From Rudanella lutea DSM 19387 (GTDB taxonomy: Bacteria; Bacteroidota; Bacteroidia; Cytophagales; Spirosomataceae), in the NCBI RefSeq assembly GCF_000383955.1, contig NZ_KB913013.1, forward strand, positions 5,751,844 to 5,815,843: a DNA stretch of 64,000 nt, given 5' to 3'. Below are positions 24,716-33,603 of this stretch, piece by piece. Position 1 is the stretch's first letter. Every line of letters starts with the position of its first letter. Below the pieces are notes generated by a model. It was not told the origin of the DNA. It did not search any database and worked only from the letters and a program-made list of their open reading frames with translations. The translations under genes were made by a program, and so were the position numbers.

Positions 24716-24756
24716 GAATTTTGCAAGCCGCCTGCCGGTCTGCAAGTGTAATTTTG
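24716..24756 (+). promoter_or_regulatory. Shared copper-type promoter of the second HMA-AraC gene
   Basis: GAAT at 24716, TGCAA at 24722-24726, 22 nt, then a perfect TAATTTTG -7 box at 24749-24756, pointing to the regulator gene at 24846. Just upstream lies TGCAACAGTACGGCCGAAT, similar to TGCAACAGAGGGCCGGAAT in front of the CopZ-like gene. This suggests autoregulation by the HMA-AraC protein. Confidence 0.6.
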
Positions 24757-24845
24757 TTTGTTATTCAATAAGTGGCGGCCAGGGTCAGGTATTTATCGCC
24801 CAGCGCCTGCAACAGCATCCAAATACGCTATAAACGCACACATCC

Positions 24846-25484
24846 GTGTTTGACACAGAAACTGTTTTGCCACCTGCCAAAGCGTATTCAGCGGTTCCTT
24901 TTCGCGTGAAAGGCATGGTATGCCAACGCTGCGTGGAAGAGGTTCGGAGCGAATTGACAAAAGCAGGTTTTTCGGTGCTCGACGTCCGATTAGGGTACGT
25001 ATCGGTACAAGGGCCGTTAACGGCCGATAAAGAAAAGCAGATCAGCAAGCTGCTGGCTTCGCTGGGTTTTGGTGTGCTCGAAACGTCGGTACCTTTGCCG
25101 CAGCAGGTCAAAGATCTGGTAGCTGCCTATTTTGCTCAGAGCGATTTGAGTGAAATCAAAAGCGGCAATACCGGCGGACGGTTGTCGGTGCAACTTCAGG
25201 AAGCTTTGAAAGCAGATTACGCGACGATCAGCAGCCAATTTGCTAAAGAAGAAGGCATTACGTTGGAGAAGTATATCATTCGGTGCCGACTAAATAAAGT
25301 GAAAGAGTGGTTGGTTTACTCCGGTGAGACACTGACAGAGATTGCCTACCGCACCGGATATAGCAGTGTACAGCACCTCTCCAACCAGTTTCGGCAGCAG
25401 ACCGGCCTGACCCCCTCACACTTCCGGCAGCTACGTCGGCAAAAACAGGAACTACAGTCAAGCCCTGCCCAATCTACAACGTAG
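24846..25484 (+). CDS. Second HMA-AraC fusion regulator (copper-responsive, inferred)
   Basis: 212 residues from GTG 24846; an in-frame stop lies just upstream and no ATG precedes the metal motif, so GTG is the best start. Residues about 15-80 form an HMA-like domain: VPFRVKGMVCQRCVEEVRSEL with MxCxxC. Residues about 110-200 are an AraC helix-turn-helix pair (YIIRCRLNKVKEWLVYSGETL, LTEIAYRTGYSSVQHLSNQFRQQTGLTPSHFR). It is a paralogue of 9994-10575, so the island carries two regulators of the same unusual design. Its promoter has the element found at CopA, CopZ and HYC_CC_PP genes. Converges on the unknown gene ending at 25489. Confidence 0.82.
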   Translation: MFDTETVLPPAKAYSAVPFRVKGMVCQRCVEEVRSELTKAGFSVLDVRLGYVSVQGPLTADKEKQISKLLASLGFGVLETSVPLPQQVKDLVAAYFAQSDLSEIKSGNTGGRLSVQLQEALKADYATISSQFAKEEGITLEKYIIRCRLNKVKEWLVYSGETLTEIAYRTGYSSVQHLSNQFRQQTGLTPSHFRQLRRQKQELQSSPAQSTT

Positions 25485-25488
25485 CGGT

Positions 25489-26592
25489 TCAGGCTTCCGC
25501 CCCGCCATGAAGAATAGTCACGAGGTCCATAATCCGCTCAATGGTTGCCTCTGAAGCCATGTGGTTGCAAAGGCAATGCGGGCATAGCAATAGCTGCTCG
25601 TTGAAGAACAAAGTCAGATCGGCCTCGTCGATAGTGTGGTCTTTGCCGCATTGATCGCAGATACCACTTAAGCTCTCCGAAATAGCCTGCATCAATAGTT
25701 GTTGTGATGCTTTTGTTCGTCGGCCACCGCCCTGCATCCATTTGGACCAGAACAACGTACCCACGAAACGTTGAAAAGCCCGAACTGCCTTCAGGTGCTC
25801 GTAACCGGGCATCCAACTGAAGACCAACTCGTCGACCACGTGGGCCGCGTAAATCAGTAGGTAAGGCACAAAGTAATAGTAATGACGCCAGTACCGCCGA
25901 TAGTCGTGATAGTTGGAGAACACGAAATTCAGTTCGGCTTCTTCGGTACGGTAGGCAGGATGGTTGGTAACGATGTGCAGGGCCTGATTACTGATGCCGT
26001 TAATCCCAGCCGGATTGTGCTTATCATACCGTAACCCATACACAAGGTCAGGCACGAACAAAGGCCCCGGATTGGCCATTCTGAACACTTCCTGAATGAT
26101 TTGTTGTCGGTTCAGATTCGGTTCGCTCGGATCGTAGCCCTTTGGATTGCCGACGTGGAAGTATAATTGAATGAATTCGGCCGGATTAGTCAGGAGCCGC
26201 TCGAAGATGACCAGTTCATCCGTAAGCGGCTTACGGAGCAACGCATAGGCAACGGTCATCTTTCCCCGTTGAGCGCAGCTCAGCGATTCATACATGAAGT
26301 TGGCGAAGTCGCTCAGTACCGATAGGGTGATGTGCTTGGTGAGGATTTCGGCTAATTCAATGTGTTGCCCATTTGCCTTCATAAAATCGAGGGCGTGCAT
26401 GGACCCATTTTGTAAGTCCTCGACGAATTGCTGGTTTGCGGGATCAATAGCGATTTCGACATTAATGTGTTCCAGAAAGTGCTTTTGGGTCAGGATGCTG
26501 GTGAACTGATCATAGATGACGGCGCACAGATTATTGACGGGTCGATATTTTTTGGGCAGATGCGATTGCTGGCCTTCTTCGATGAGGAGCAT
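25489..26592 (-). CDS. Uncharacterised protein with C-terminal zinc-ribbon-like Cys pairs
   Basis: 367 residues that I do not recognise. The body is mostly helical and rich in aromatic residues (YHDYRRYWRHYYYFVPYLLIY near 235-255; VVDELVFSWMPGYEHLKAVRAF). Near the end two Cys pairs, CDQCGKDH and LLCPHCLCNH, are spaced as in a zinc ribbon. No signal peptide is visible; the aromatic stretch could be a membrane-associated helix. It lies between the HMA-AraC gene and the divergent CopA ATPase gene, so it may share copper regulation from the divergent region at 26593-26710. Function cannot be assigned. Confidence 0.6.
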   Translation of the reverse strand: MLLIEEGQQSHLPKKYRPVNNLCAVIYDQFTSILTQKHFLEHINVEIAIDPANQQFVEDLQNGSMHALDFMKANGQHIELAEILTKHITLSVLSDFANFMYESLSCAQRGKMTVAYALLRKPLTDELVIFERLLTNPAEFIQLYFHVGNPKGYDPSEPNLNRQQIIQEVFRMANPGPLFVPDLVYGLRYDKHNPAGINGISNQALHIVTNHPAYRTEEAELNFVFSNYHDYRRYWRHYYYFVPYLLIYAAHVVDELVFSWMPGYEHLKAVRAFQRFVGTLFWSKWMQGGGRRTKASQQLLMQAISESLSGICDQCGKDHTIDEADLTLFFNEQLLLCPHCLCNHMASEATIERIMDLVTILHGGAEA

Positions 26593-26644
26593 ACGAGTGT
26601 TTACGTTGATAATTAAAGCTACTAAATTCTACAGTTTGGAGGAA

Positions 26645-26685
26645 GAATTGTGTAACACGGCGGCCAGTTCGACCTTCTACTTTTG
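26645..26685 (+). promoter_or_regulatory. Shared copper-type promoter of copA
   Basis: GAATTGTGTAA at 26645-26655 (identical to 11161-11171), 22 nt, then a perfect TACTTTTG -7 box at 26678-26685. The copA ATG follows at 26711, giving a leader of about 20 nt. Confidence 0.65.
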
Positions 26686-26710
26686 TGGTAGCTAATGCGC
26701 GACCACAACA

Positions 26711-29008
26711 ATGGAAACGAATCTCGATACGCTATCTCGCCCTCATCTAACGCGGGGCGGTTCATTAACCAGGCACACCTTTCCCGTGCTCGAAATGACC
26801 TGTGCGGCCTGCGCCGTGAGCGTCGAATCGATGCTGAAAAATACGCCCGGCGTAGCGGAGGTGGGGGTCAACTATGCCAATCAGTCAGCCACGGTCGCCT
26901 ATGACCCGAAGGTCATTACGCCACAGGGTATGCAGCAGGTGCTGCAATCCATTGGCTACGATCTGGTTGTTGACGTAGAAGACCCGCAGGCCGTGCAGCA
27001 GGAAGCCCGGCAGCGGCAGTACGAATCCCTGAAAAACCGGACCATCTGGGCAGGTATTCTGTCGCTGCCGGTGGTGGTGCTGGGCATGTTCTTCATGAAC
27101 CGGAACGCCGGAGCGGCCCCCTACGCCAACTACATTATGATGGTGTTATCGGCACCGGTCGTGTTCTGGCTGGGCCGGTCTTACTTCGTCAATGCCTGGA
27201 AGCAGGCCCGTCACGGCAAAGCGAATATGGATACGCTGGTCGCGCTTTCAACGGGGATTGCTTTTTTTTTCAGTACGTTCAACACGCTGTACCCCAACTT
27301 CTGGCACCAGCGCGGCCTGCACCCGCACGTGTACTTTGAAGCCGCAGCCGTCGTCATTGCCTTTATTTCACTGGGTAAGCTGCTTGAAGAACGGGCTAAA
27401 TCGAACACGACCTCGGCCCTGAAAAAGTTGATGGGGCTGCAACCCAAGACCGTCCGTATTGTGGACGGTGCTACCGAACGGGAGATTCCCGTGGCGCAGG
27501 TGCAGGTGGGTCAACTGATCGTGGTACGTCCGGGCGAGAAGATTCCTGTCGATGGCGTAGTCGATTCAGGTACGTCCTTCGTGGACGAAAGCATGATTTC
27601 GGGCGAACCGGTACCGGTAGAGAAGCGGGCGGGTGAGAAAATCTTTGCCGGTACGATCAATCAGAAAGGCTCCTTCCGATTCCGGGCTGAGAAAGTAGGG
27701 GGGGATACCGTGCTGGCGCAGATCATCCGCATGGTGCAGCAGGCGCAGGGCAGCAAAGCCCCCGTGCAGAAACTTGTTGATAAAATTGCGGGCATCTTCG
27801 TACCAGTCGTGATTGGCATTGCCCTGCTAACGTTTGCGGCCTGGATGCTGTTTGGCCGGTACGCCGGAGCGGGTGAGAACGCCTTCACCCACGCCCTGCT
27901 AACGTCCGTAACGGTACTGGTCATTGCCTGCCCCTGTGCGCTGGGCCTGGCTACACCCACGGCCATCATGGTCGGCGTCGGTAAAGGAGCTGATAACAAC
28001 ATCCTTATCAAAGACGCGGAGAGTCTGGAACGGGGGTATCGGGTGAACGCGGTAGTGCTGGACAAAACCGGCACTATCACCGAAGGCAGACCGACCGTAA
28101 CGGATCTGGCCTGGCAGATAAGCGAAGCAGAAATTCCCGGCCTTGCGCCCGTGCTCTATGCCCTGGAAGCCCAGTCTGAACACCCGCTGGCCGACGCGGT
28201 AGTTGAGCGACTGCGGGCCAACGGCATTGTCGGCACGGTTCTCGACCGCTTCGAGAGCTTAACGGGCCGGGGCGTGTCGGGCCGCTCCAACGGGCAAACG
28301 TATCTGGTTGGCAACCGGCGACTACTGGTGGAGAAGGGTCTGGCAAATGAACTGGTTAAGGTAAACGGCATGGTCACCCGCTGGCAGGACGAAGCTAAAA
28401 CCGTTGTCTATTTTGCGGATGAGCAACGGGTGCTGGCCGTGATTGCCATTGCCGACCCGGTGAAACAAACCTCCCGCGAAGCCATTCATACGCTCAGAAA
28501 ACGGGGGATTGCCGTGTACATGATGACCGGCGACAACGCACAGACAGCCGGGGCCGTGGCCAAAGCGGTTGGCCTGAGCGACTTCCGCGCTGAGGCACTG
28601 CCCGCCGATAAAGCCGAATTTGTCAAAGAGCTACAGGCGCAGGGAAAGGTGGTGGCCATGATCGGTGATGGCATCAACGATTCGCAGGCCCTGGCGCAGG
28701 CCGACGTGAGCATCGCAATGGGTCGGGGTTCCGATATTGCGATGGACGTAGCCAAGATGACCCTCATCACCTCCGACCTCAACAGCGTACCCAAAGCCCT
28801 GCAACTCTCGAAGAAAACGGTACAAGCTATCCGGCAGAACCTGTTCTGGGCGTTCATCTACAATCTGATCGGCATTCCCATTGCAGCCGGGCTACTGTAT
28901 CCCGTCAATGGCTTCTTACTCAACCCAATGATTGCCGGGGCAGCAATGGCCCTTAGCTCGGTGTCGGTGGTTAGTAATAGCCTACGATTAAGGGCCGCAA
29001 AACTCTGA
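26711..29008 (+). CDS. copA: CopA-type Cu(I) P-type ATPase (CPC motif)
   Basis: 765 residues. One N-terminal HMA domain ([15 protein letters not shown] near residues 28-42) precedes eight transmembrane helices. The ion-path motif is [10 protein letters not shown] near 405, the phosphorylation site DKTGTITEG near 450, and the hinge [12 protein letters not shown] near 648; the actuator loop reads SGEPVPVEK. These define a P1B-1 Cu(I)/Ag(I) exporter at the inner membrane. The preceding promoter has the shared copper element. A CopZ-like gene follows by 46 bp. Together with CopB (CPH type) the island has two copper ATPases of different classes. Confidence 0.95.
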   Translation: METNLDTLSRPHLTRGGSLTRHTFPVLEMTCAACAVSVESMLKNTPGVAEVGVNYANQSATVAYDPKVITPQGMQQVLQSIGYDLVVDVEDPQAVQQEARQRQYESLKNRTIWAGILSLPVVVLGMFFMNRNAGAAPYANYIMMVLSAPVVFWLGRSYFVNAWKQARHGKANMDTLVALSTGIAFFFSTFNTLYPNFWHQRGLHPHVYFEAAAVVIAFISLGKLLEERAKSNTTSALKKLMGLQPKTVRIVDGATEREIPVAQVQVGQLIVVRPGEKIPVDGVVDSGTSFVDESMISGEPVPVEKRAGEKIFAGTINQKGSFRFRAEKVGGDTVLAQIIRMVQQAQGSKAPVQKLVDKIAGIFVPVVIGIALLTFAAWMLFGRYAGAGENAFTHALLTSVTVLVIACPCALGLATPTAIMVGVGKGADNNILIKDAESLERGYRVNAVVLDKTGTITEGRPTVTDLAWQISEAEIPGLAPVLYALEAQSEHPLADAVVERLRANGIVGTVLDRFESLTGRGVSGRSNGQTYLVGNRRLLVEKGLANELVKVNGMVTRWQDEAKTVVYFADEQRVLAVIAIADPVKQTSREAIHTLRKRGIAVYMMTGDNAQTAGAVAKAVGLSDFRAEALPADKAEFVKELQAQGKVVAMIGDGINDSQALAQADVSIAMGRGSDIAMDVAKMTLITSDLNSVPKALQLSKKTVQAIRQNLFWAFIYNLIGIPIAAGLLYPVNGFLLNPMIAGAAMALSSVSVVSNSLRLRAAKL

Positions 29009-29054
29009 GAAAAAGAGAGCATTTCAATAGGGTTTTACCTTAAAACTAACAGTT

Positions 29055-29276
29055 ATGGAAACATTAAATTTCAAGACGAATATTAAATGCAGCGGTTGCG
29101 TAGCGGCCGTCACGCCCTTCCTGAACGACATCGAACAGGTGGACGGGTGGAATGTGGACACCGACAGTCCCGAGAAAATTCTGACCGTACAAACAACGGA
29201 TAACCGGATCGGCGAAGTAGTCCAAAAAGCTGTTGAGCGGGCAGGCTATAAAGCAGAGCCAATGCCACGGCCGTGA
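29055..29276 (+). CDS. Second HMA-domain copper chaperone (CopZ-like)
   Basis: 73 residues, one HMA fold with metal loop NIKCSGCVAAVTPFL. It is clearly a paralogue of 11233-11445 (same start METxxxKTNIKC and end AGYKAEPM). Placed 46 bp after copA, so it likely hands Cu(I) to that ATPase. A hairpin closes the copA-chaperone unit. Confidence 0.88.
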   Translation: METLNFKTNIKCSGCVAAVTPFLNDIEQVDGWNVDTDSPEKILTVQTTDNRIGEVVQKAVERAGYKAEPMPRP

Positions 29277-29313
29277 TTTCCAAAAGTTTTGCAACGTAAT
29301 GGGCCGAATCTTA

Positions 29314-29345
29314 TAAGCTGCCCGGCCGTCCGGTTGGGCAGCTTA
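29314..29345 (+). terminator. Terminator after copA-chaperone unit
   Basis: Stem TAAGCTGCCC (29314-29323) with GGGCAGCTTA (29336-29345), loop 12 nt, followed by CTTGTTTAT. It lies 37 bp after the chaperone stop. Confidence 0.65.
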
Positions 29346-29418
29346 CTTGTTTATAGAAGTACTCAACAATCGGTACAGCCGCTGGCCGTTTAGCGGAGTG
29401 AGCTGACCCAACAAATTT

Positions 29419-29931
29419 ATGGAAGCACACAAACAATACACTGGCCAGGCACAGCACAAACAGGGCGACCACTCAACGGCCCACGGACAGCACTATGGCA
29501 AGTTGGCAATTATGGCTGTTCTATCGTTCATTTCCATGTACGCACTGATGTACGCAATGGTGAACACCTTTGCTAACGTCATTCCGAATGTCAATCAGTT
29601 TTACATGGCGGGCCTGATGACGATGCCCATGATTATCATCGAAGTCTTGTTGATGTCGGCCATGTACACCGACAAACGACGGAATGCGTTCGTTGTCGCC
29701 GTGAGTGCCATTGCGATTGTCGGTTTCTTTCTGCTTATCCGTCAGCAGGGCTTTGTTGGGGACAAAGAGTTCGCCAAGTCAATGATTCCGCACCATGCTG
29801 CGGCTATCCTGATGGCTAAGGAAGCAAACCTGACCGATCCTGATCTGCAAAAACTACAGCAAGATATTATTACCGCTCAGGAAAAAGAGATAAAGCAAAT
29901 GAAGGACAAACTGGCTCAGTTAGACAAATAG
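29419..29931 (+). CDS. Membrane-anchored DUF305 protein
   Basis: 170 residues. The N-terminal 25 residues are His/Gln-rich (AQHKQGDHSTAHGQH), then three hydrophobic helices (IMAVLSFISMYALMYAM, TMPMIIIEVLLMSAM, FVVAVSAIAIVGFFLLI). The C-terminal part is one DUF305 helical unit with SMIPHHAAAILMAKEAN, the conserved HH and Met ligand-like residues, and a final coiled helix. DUF305 proteins are ferritin-like helical bundles often found with copper genes and thought to bind Cu. Own transcription unit: hairpins flank it on both sides. Confidence 0.82.
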   Translation: MEAHKQYTGQAQHKQGDHSTAHGQHYGKLAIMAVLSFISMYALMYAMVNTFANVIPNVNQFYMAGLMTMPMIIIEVLLMSAMYTDKRRNAFVVAVSAIAIVGFFLLIRQQGFVGDKEFAKSMIPHHAAAILMAKEANLTDPDLQKLQQDIITAQEKEIKQMKDKLAQLDK

Positions 29932-29991
29932 GAATTGATTGGCATCAGGGCTAATGTCCAAAAGTTTCACAATATCACTGGTCAATATTAC

Positions 29992-30021
29992 AAGCAGCCC
30001 TTCCATCATGCAGGGCTGCTT
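29992..30021 (+). terminator. Intrinsic terminator after DUF305 gene
   Basis: Perfect 10-bp stem AAGCAGCCCT (29992-30001) with AGGGCTGCTT (30012-30021), followed by a T-rich run (TTTTTGGTTTTATT). It leaves about 37 bp before the next gene, with no recognisable -7 box in it. Confidence 0.8.
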
Positions 30022-30060
30022 TTTGGTTTTATTACTATAGATGCACTTGGTACGACAATG

Positions 30061-32886
30061 ATGAAAAACACTTTTTTTGCGACGTTAAGTCTGCTGGTGT
30101 TGCTACAAATAGCCAGTTATGGGCAACACCAACAGCATACAATGGCGGCTGGCAACTTGGTTGCCAGTCCCCCTGCCAATCCCGACAAATCCAACTTTCC
30201 GGTAGTTAAAACATCCCTACCCGTCACCCGGCCCCAAGCCCTTGCGAAGGTGAAGCCAACCGGCAAGCGGGTTGAGTATGACCTCACCATTGACGAGCAG
30301 ATGGTTAACATCACGGGCAAACCGAAGAGGGCCATGACCATAAACGGGGGCATCCCTGGCCCGACGATGCGGTTTACCGAAGGCGATGTAGCCGTTATCC
30401 GGGTACACAACAAATTAAAAACCGAAACCTCGCTGCACTGGCATGGCATACTGCTCCCCAACATACAGGATGGCGTTTCGTACCTGAACACCCCCCCCAT
30501 TCATGCGGGTGATACCTATACGTTCGAGTACCCACTGGTGCAGTCCGGCACGTACTGGTTTCACTCCCATACCCGCTACCAGGAACAAGTCGGGGTGTAC
30601 GGCTCCATCGCGATTCTACCTCAGCAGCCCACCCACAAGGCGGATCATGATTTAGTGCTGTTGCTATCGGATTGGACGAATGAGAATCCAGCGTACATTC
30701 TGAAAAACCTGAAACGGCGCAACGAATGGTACTCCATCAAAAAAAATAATGTCCAATCACTCAACCGCATTATTCAGCATAAGGCGGTAGGGGCGTACCT
30801 GCGGCAGTCGATGATGAAAATGGCACCAATGGACATCTCGGATGTGTATTACGACCGGTTCTTAGTTAATGGAAAAGACACCGTGCGTTACCCGGACATC
30901 AAAGCGGGCCAAACTGTTCGGCTGCGGGTTATCAACGCCAGTGCGTCCACCTATTTTCACGTCAATTATGCCGGCGGCTCCATGAAACTGATTTCCGCCG
31001 ATGGCCTTGATGTGCAGCCGCTGGAGGTTGACCGGCGGCTGATTGCCATTGCGGAGACCTACGATTTTATAGTCACTGTACCCAAAGGCGGAGCTTTTGA
31101 AGTGCGGGCTACTGCTCAGGATGGGTCTGGCTACGCAACGGCCTTGCTCGGAAATGGCCCGGCGAAGTATGCCCCGACGATTCCCCGCCCCGACCTGTAC
31201 AAGTTAACAGCCAACATGAGCCAAATGGGAGGCATGGGCATGGGTAGGATGAACATGGGGAAAAGCGACACGACAGCTCAGGCCAATGTGGACATGAACG
31301 GCCCCATGATGCACGATATGCCCGGCATGGATTCCAAACCCGGCAAAGCGGAGTCCGCTTCGGGTCAAGTGGACCATAGCCAAATGGCTATGGGACAAGG
31401 TAAACCAGCAAAACAAGCCCCTGTTACGCCTAAAAAGCCCGATTCGATGGAGAGCATGGGCAATATGGTGGGTATGGATCACAGCCAGATGAACATGGGC
31501 AAACAACCGACGAAGAAAGGGGCGGGTTCGGCTAAAAAAGCCCCTAAGCCAACTAAAGCGACCGGCTCAACGGCGGGTATGAATAGGGGGGACACGAAGA
31601 TGAATATGGCGGGCATGAACATGGGTAAAGACGGCAAAATGGACATGACGGGGATGAATCACGGGCAAATGGATGATTCATCCATGCCCGGCATGGATCA
31701 CAGCAATTTGTCCATTAAAATGGACTCAGTGCCCGCTAAAAAAATAGACAGCAAAAAGCCGGATTCGATGGCTGGGATGGATCACAGCCAGATGAATATG
31801 GATAGCAAGACCAGTACTATGGCCGGTATGAAGGGAATGGATCATGGAGGAATGGCCGGTATGAGCATGATGGACGAGCAGAATACTATCGACTACAGCA
31901 TTCTTAAATCCCCAGAACCGATTGTGTTTCCCACTAACCGCCCGATTCGAGAAATACCGCTCACGCTGACGGGGAATATGTTCCGCTACATCTGGGGCTT
32001 CAACGGGCAACCCCTATCACGGGCCGATATGATCCAGATCCGGCGGGGTGAAATCGTGCGTATCCGCATGATAAATAACACGATGATGATGCACCCTATT
32101 CACCTACACGGGCATTACTTTCGGGTGCTGAACGGGCAGGGGCAGTATTCCCCGTTGAAGCATACGGTGAACGTATCGCCGATGGAAAGCGTCACAATTG
32201 AGTTTATGGCCGACGACGAGAAAGACTGGTTTTTTCACTGTCACCTGCTCTACCATATGTTGAGTGGCATGGCCCGCGTAGTGAGCTACGGCGACCAGCC
32301 CGACTCCTCAATTGCCAGTATTCAGAAGCTGCACCTGCGCGACATGCGCGATAACCAGCCCTTTATATGGGGCTACCTGCAACCGGGTTATCCTCTCAAC
32401 TATTTTGCCCTGAACGTGTCCAATAACAAAAACGCGATTGTGGCCGGGGGGGATCACGACTGGCGCACCAACCGATTCGAGTTCGATCTGGATTACGAAC
32501 GATATTTTGGCGACTGGTTCCGGGTCTTTGCCGGTATTGACGGAGGCAATGAAGAGTTTCTGCGCCGGGTACGCCCTGAAGATGGGGGACAGCCCGTTAG
32601 CAGTCGGCGCATTGTTCGGGCCGTAGCTGGTATCCGCTATATGCTGCCATTTCTAATTCAATCGGAAGTGAAACTCGACACACGCGGCAACGTCCGGTTT
32701 CAACTCAACGGGCAGCAGATGTTGTTTCCCCGGTTAGACTTCCAGTATCAGGCGCAGTGGCTGGTGGGTAGCTACGTGCGGGCGCACGTGGAACTGCAAT
32801 ACACAGTAACCAAGAATCTGTTTCTGCACACCGATTACGACACCCGGTATAAGACGTTTGCCGGTGGGTTGGGCTACAACTTTTGA
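30061..32886 (+). CDS. Multicopper oxidase fused to a CopB/PcoB-like outer-membrane barrel, with Met/His-rich linker
   Basis: 941 residues from ATG 30061 (30058 is an adjacent ATG); the frame upstream to 29935 overlaps the terminator. Signal peptide FFATLSLLVLLQIASYG. A CopA/PcoA-type oxidase follows, with HWHG near 126, HSHTRYQ near 168, HPIHLHG near 678 and HCHLLYHMLSGM near 725, so all copper sites are kept. Between domains 2 and 3, residues about 390-610 are a long Met/His/Asp-rich region of repeated MxGMDHSQM units, a probable Cu(I) sponge. Residues about 760-941 (LDYERYFGDWFRVFAGIDGG, ending TFAGGLGYNF with a terminal Phe) resemble the CopB/PcoB barrel. Two Pco functions are thus joined in one protein. 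Inferred role: oxidise and sequester copper at the outer membrane. Confidence 0.88.
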   Translation: MKNTFFATLSLLVLLQIASYGQHQQHTMAAGNLVASPPANPDKSNFPVVKTSLPVTRPQALAKVKPTGKRVEYDLTIDEQMVNITGKPKRAMTINGGIPGPTMRFTEGDVAVIRVHNKLKTETSLHWHGILLPNIQDGVSYLNTPPIHAGDTYTFEYPLVQSGTYWFHSHTRYQEQVGVYGSIAILPQQPTHKADHDLVLLLSDWTNENPAYILKNLKRRNEWYSIKKNNVQSLNRIIQHKAVGAYLRQSMMKMAPMDISDVYYDRFLVNGKDTVRYPDIKAGQTVRLRVINASASTYFHVNYAGGSMKLISADGLDVQPLEVDRRLIAIAETYDFIVTVPKGGAFEVRATAQDGSGYATALLGNGPAKYAPTIPRPDLYKLTANMSQMGGMGMGRMNMGKSDTTAQANVDMNGPMMHDMPGMDSKPGKAESASGQVDHSQMAMGQGKPAKQAPVTPKKPDSMESMGNMVGMDHSQMNMGKQPTKKGAGSAKKAPKPTKATGSTAGMNRGDTKMNMAGMNMGKDGKMDMTGMNHGQMDDSSMPGMDHSNLSIKMDSVPAKKIDSKKPDSMAGMDHSQMNMDSKTSTMAGMKGMDHGGMAGMSMMDEQNTIDYSILKSPEPIVFPTNRPIREIPLTLTGNMFRYIWGFNGQPLSRADMIQIRRGEIVRIRMINNTMMMHPIHLHGHYFRVLNGQGQYSPLKHTVNVSPMESVTIEFMADDEKDWFFHCHLLYHMLSGMARVVSYGDQPDSSIASIQKLHLRDMRDNQPFIWGYLQPGYPLNYFALNVSNNKNAIVAGGDHDWRTNRFEFDLDYERYFGDWFRVFAGIDGGNEEFLRRVRPEDGGQPVSSRRIVRAVAGIRYMLPFLIQSEVKLDTRGNVRFQLNGQQMLFPRLDFQYQAQWLVGSYVRAHVELQYTVTKNLFLHTDYDTRYKTFAGGLGYNF

Positions 32887-32910
32887 AGCGTTTGGAGGTG
32901 ACCATACCAA

Positions 32911-32951
32911 CGAAAAAAGACCGCTAACTCAATGATAGCGGTCTTTTTTCG
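32911..32951. terminator. Bidirectional intrinsic terminator between convergent genes
   Basis: Perfect 16-bp stem: CGAAAAAAGACCGCTA (32911-32926) with TAGCGGTCTTTTTTCG (32936-32951), loop 9 nt. A/T runs on both sides let it work for the oxidase gene (plus) and for the DUF305 gene (minus) that ends at 32966. Confidence 0.92.
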
Positions 32952-32965
32952 TTGATAGCCGATAG

Positions 32966-33556
32966 TTAGCTTTTCAGGCTGCTCTCCAGCTTTTTCAACT
33001 CGGCCATCTCTTTAGTCTGCATCTTGACAACGTTATTGGCCATTGCCTTCATCTTCTCGGTCTTCCCTTCTTTCAGGAATGCACGGGCCATATCGATGCC
33101 CTGCTGATGGTGTTGAGCCATCATGCTGGCAAAATCGTGGTCCACGTTCCCGTTCATTGAGTGGGTTCCACTGTGCATAATCTCCATGCCCTTCTGACCC
33201 AGTTTCGACGAAGATAATTGTGGCTTGTGACTGCTCAGGAACTGGTCGAGTTCTTTTATCTCCTTTTGGTTGGAGACTTTGATTTTGCTGGCTAATGCCT
33301 TGACCTGCGCGTTTCTGCCTTGCTTAACTTCCATATCAGCCATCTCAACAGCAGACTGATGGTGCATCTTGAGCATCATAGCAAAATCGTGGTCGGGGTC
33401 ACCAGTCATTTTCATGCTCATCATCTTGTTCATGCCTGACTGCATGGACTTCATCATGGCGTTGCTGGCCGATGTCTGCCCGGTTTGTGCAACAGCCGGT
33501 TGAGCTATATACAGGGCTACACTGAGTGCCACCCCATAAAACGGATTAATTTTCAT
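32966..33556 (-). CDS. Secreted two-unit DUF305 protein
   Basis: 196 residues from ATG 33556; an upstream start at 33568 would only add four residues before the signal peptide (FYGVALSVALYIAQPAVAQ). The mature part has two DUF305 units, each with the DHDFAxMMxxHHQ pattern: DPDHDFAMMLKMHHQSAVEMADME and, after about 75 residues, VDHDFASMMAQHHQQGIDMARAF. The His/Met pairs are the likely copper ligands. Periplasmic copper binding is inferred from family context. It follows another DUF305 gene on the same strand, separated by a small hairpin. Confidence 0.85.
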   Translation of the reverse strand: MKINPFYGVALSVALYIAQPAVAQTGQTSASNAMMKSMQSGMNKMMSMKMTGDPDHDFAMMLKMHHQSAVEMADMEVKQGRNAQVKALASKIKVSNQKEIKELDQFLSSHKPQLSSSKLGQKGMEIMHSGTHSMNGNVDHDFASMMAQHHQQGIDMARAFLKEGKTEKMKAMANNVVKMQTKEMAELKKLESSLKS

Positions 33557-33575
33557 AAAGGAGAACATCGATTAA

Positions 33576-33593
33576 GCCAGTGCGAACACTGGC
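33576..33593 (-). terminator. Short UUCG-tetraloop hairpin between two DUF305 genes
   Basis: On the minus strand GCCAGTG-TTCG-CACTGGC, a 7-bp stem with the very stable UUCG loop, 10 bp after the stop of the upstream gene (33604) and 19 bp before the next ATG. With no T tract it may act as an mRNA stabiliser or a weak terminator. Confidence 0.5.
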
Positions 33594-33603
33594 AGGTTAG
33601 CGA

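Noticed and set aside
24610-24768. N-terminal extension of the CopB ATPase
   Set aside because: The region contains the divergent promoter and inverted repeats; ATG 24609 gives the standard His-rich start.
29289-29349. TGCAAC...GGGCCGAATCTTATAAG as a fifth copper promoter
   Set aside because: The TATAAG part belongs to a terminator hairpin and no TAnnTTTG box lies at 22 nt.
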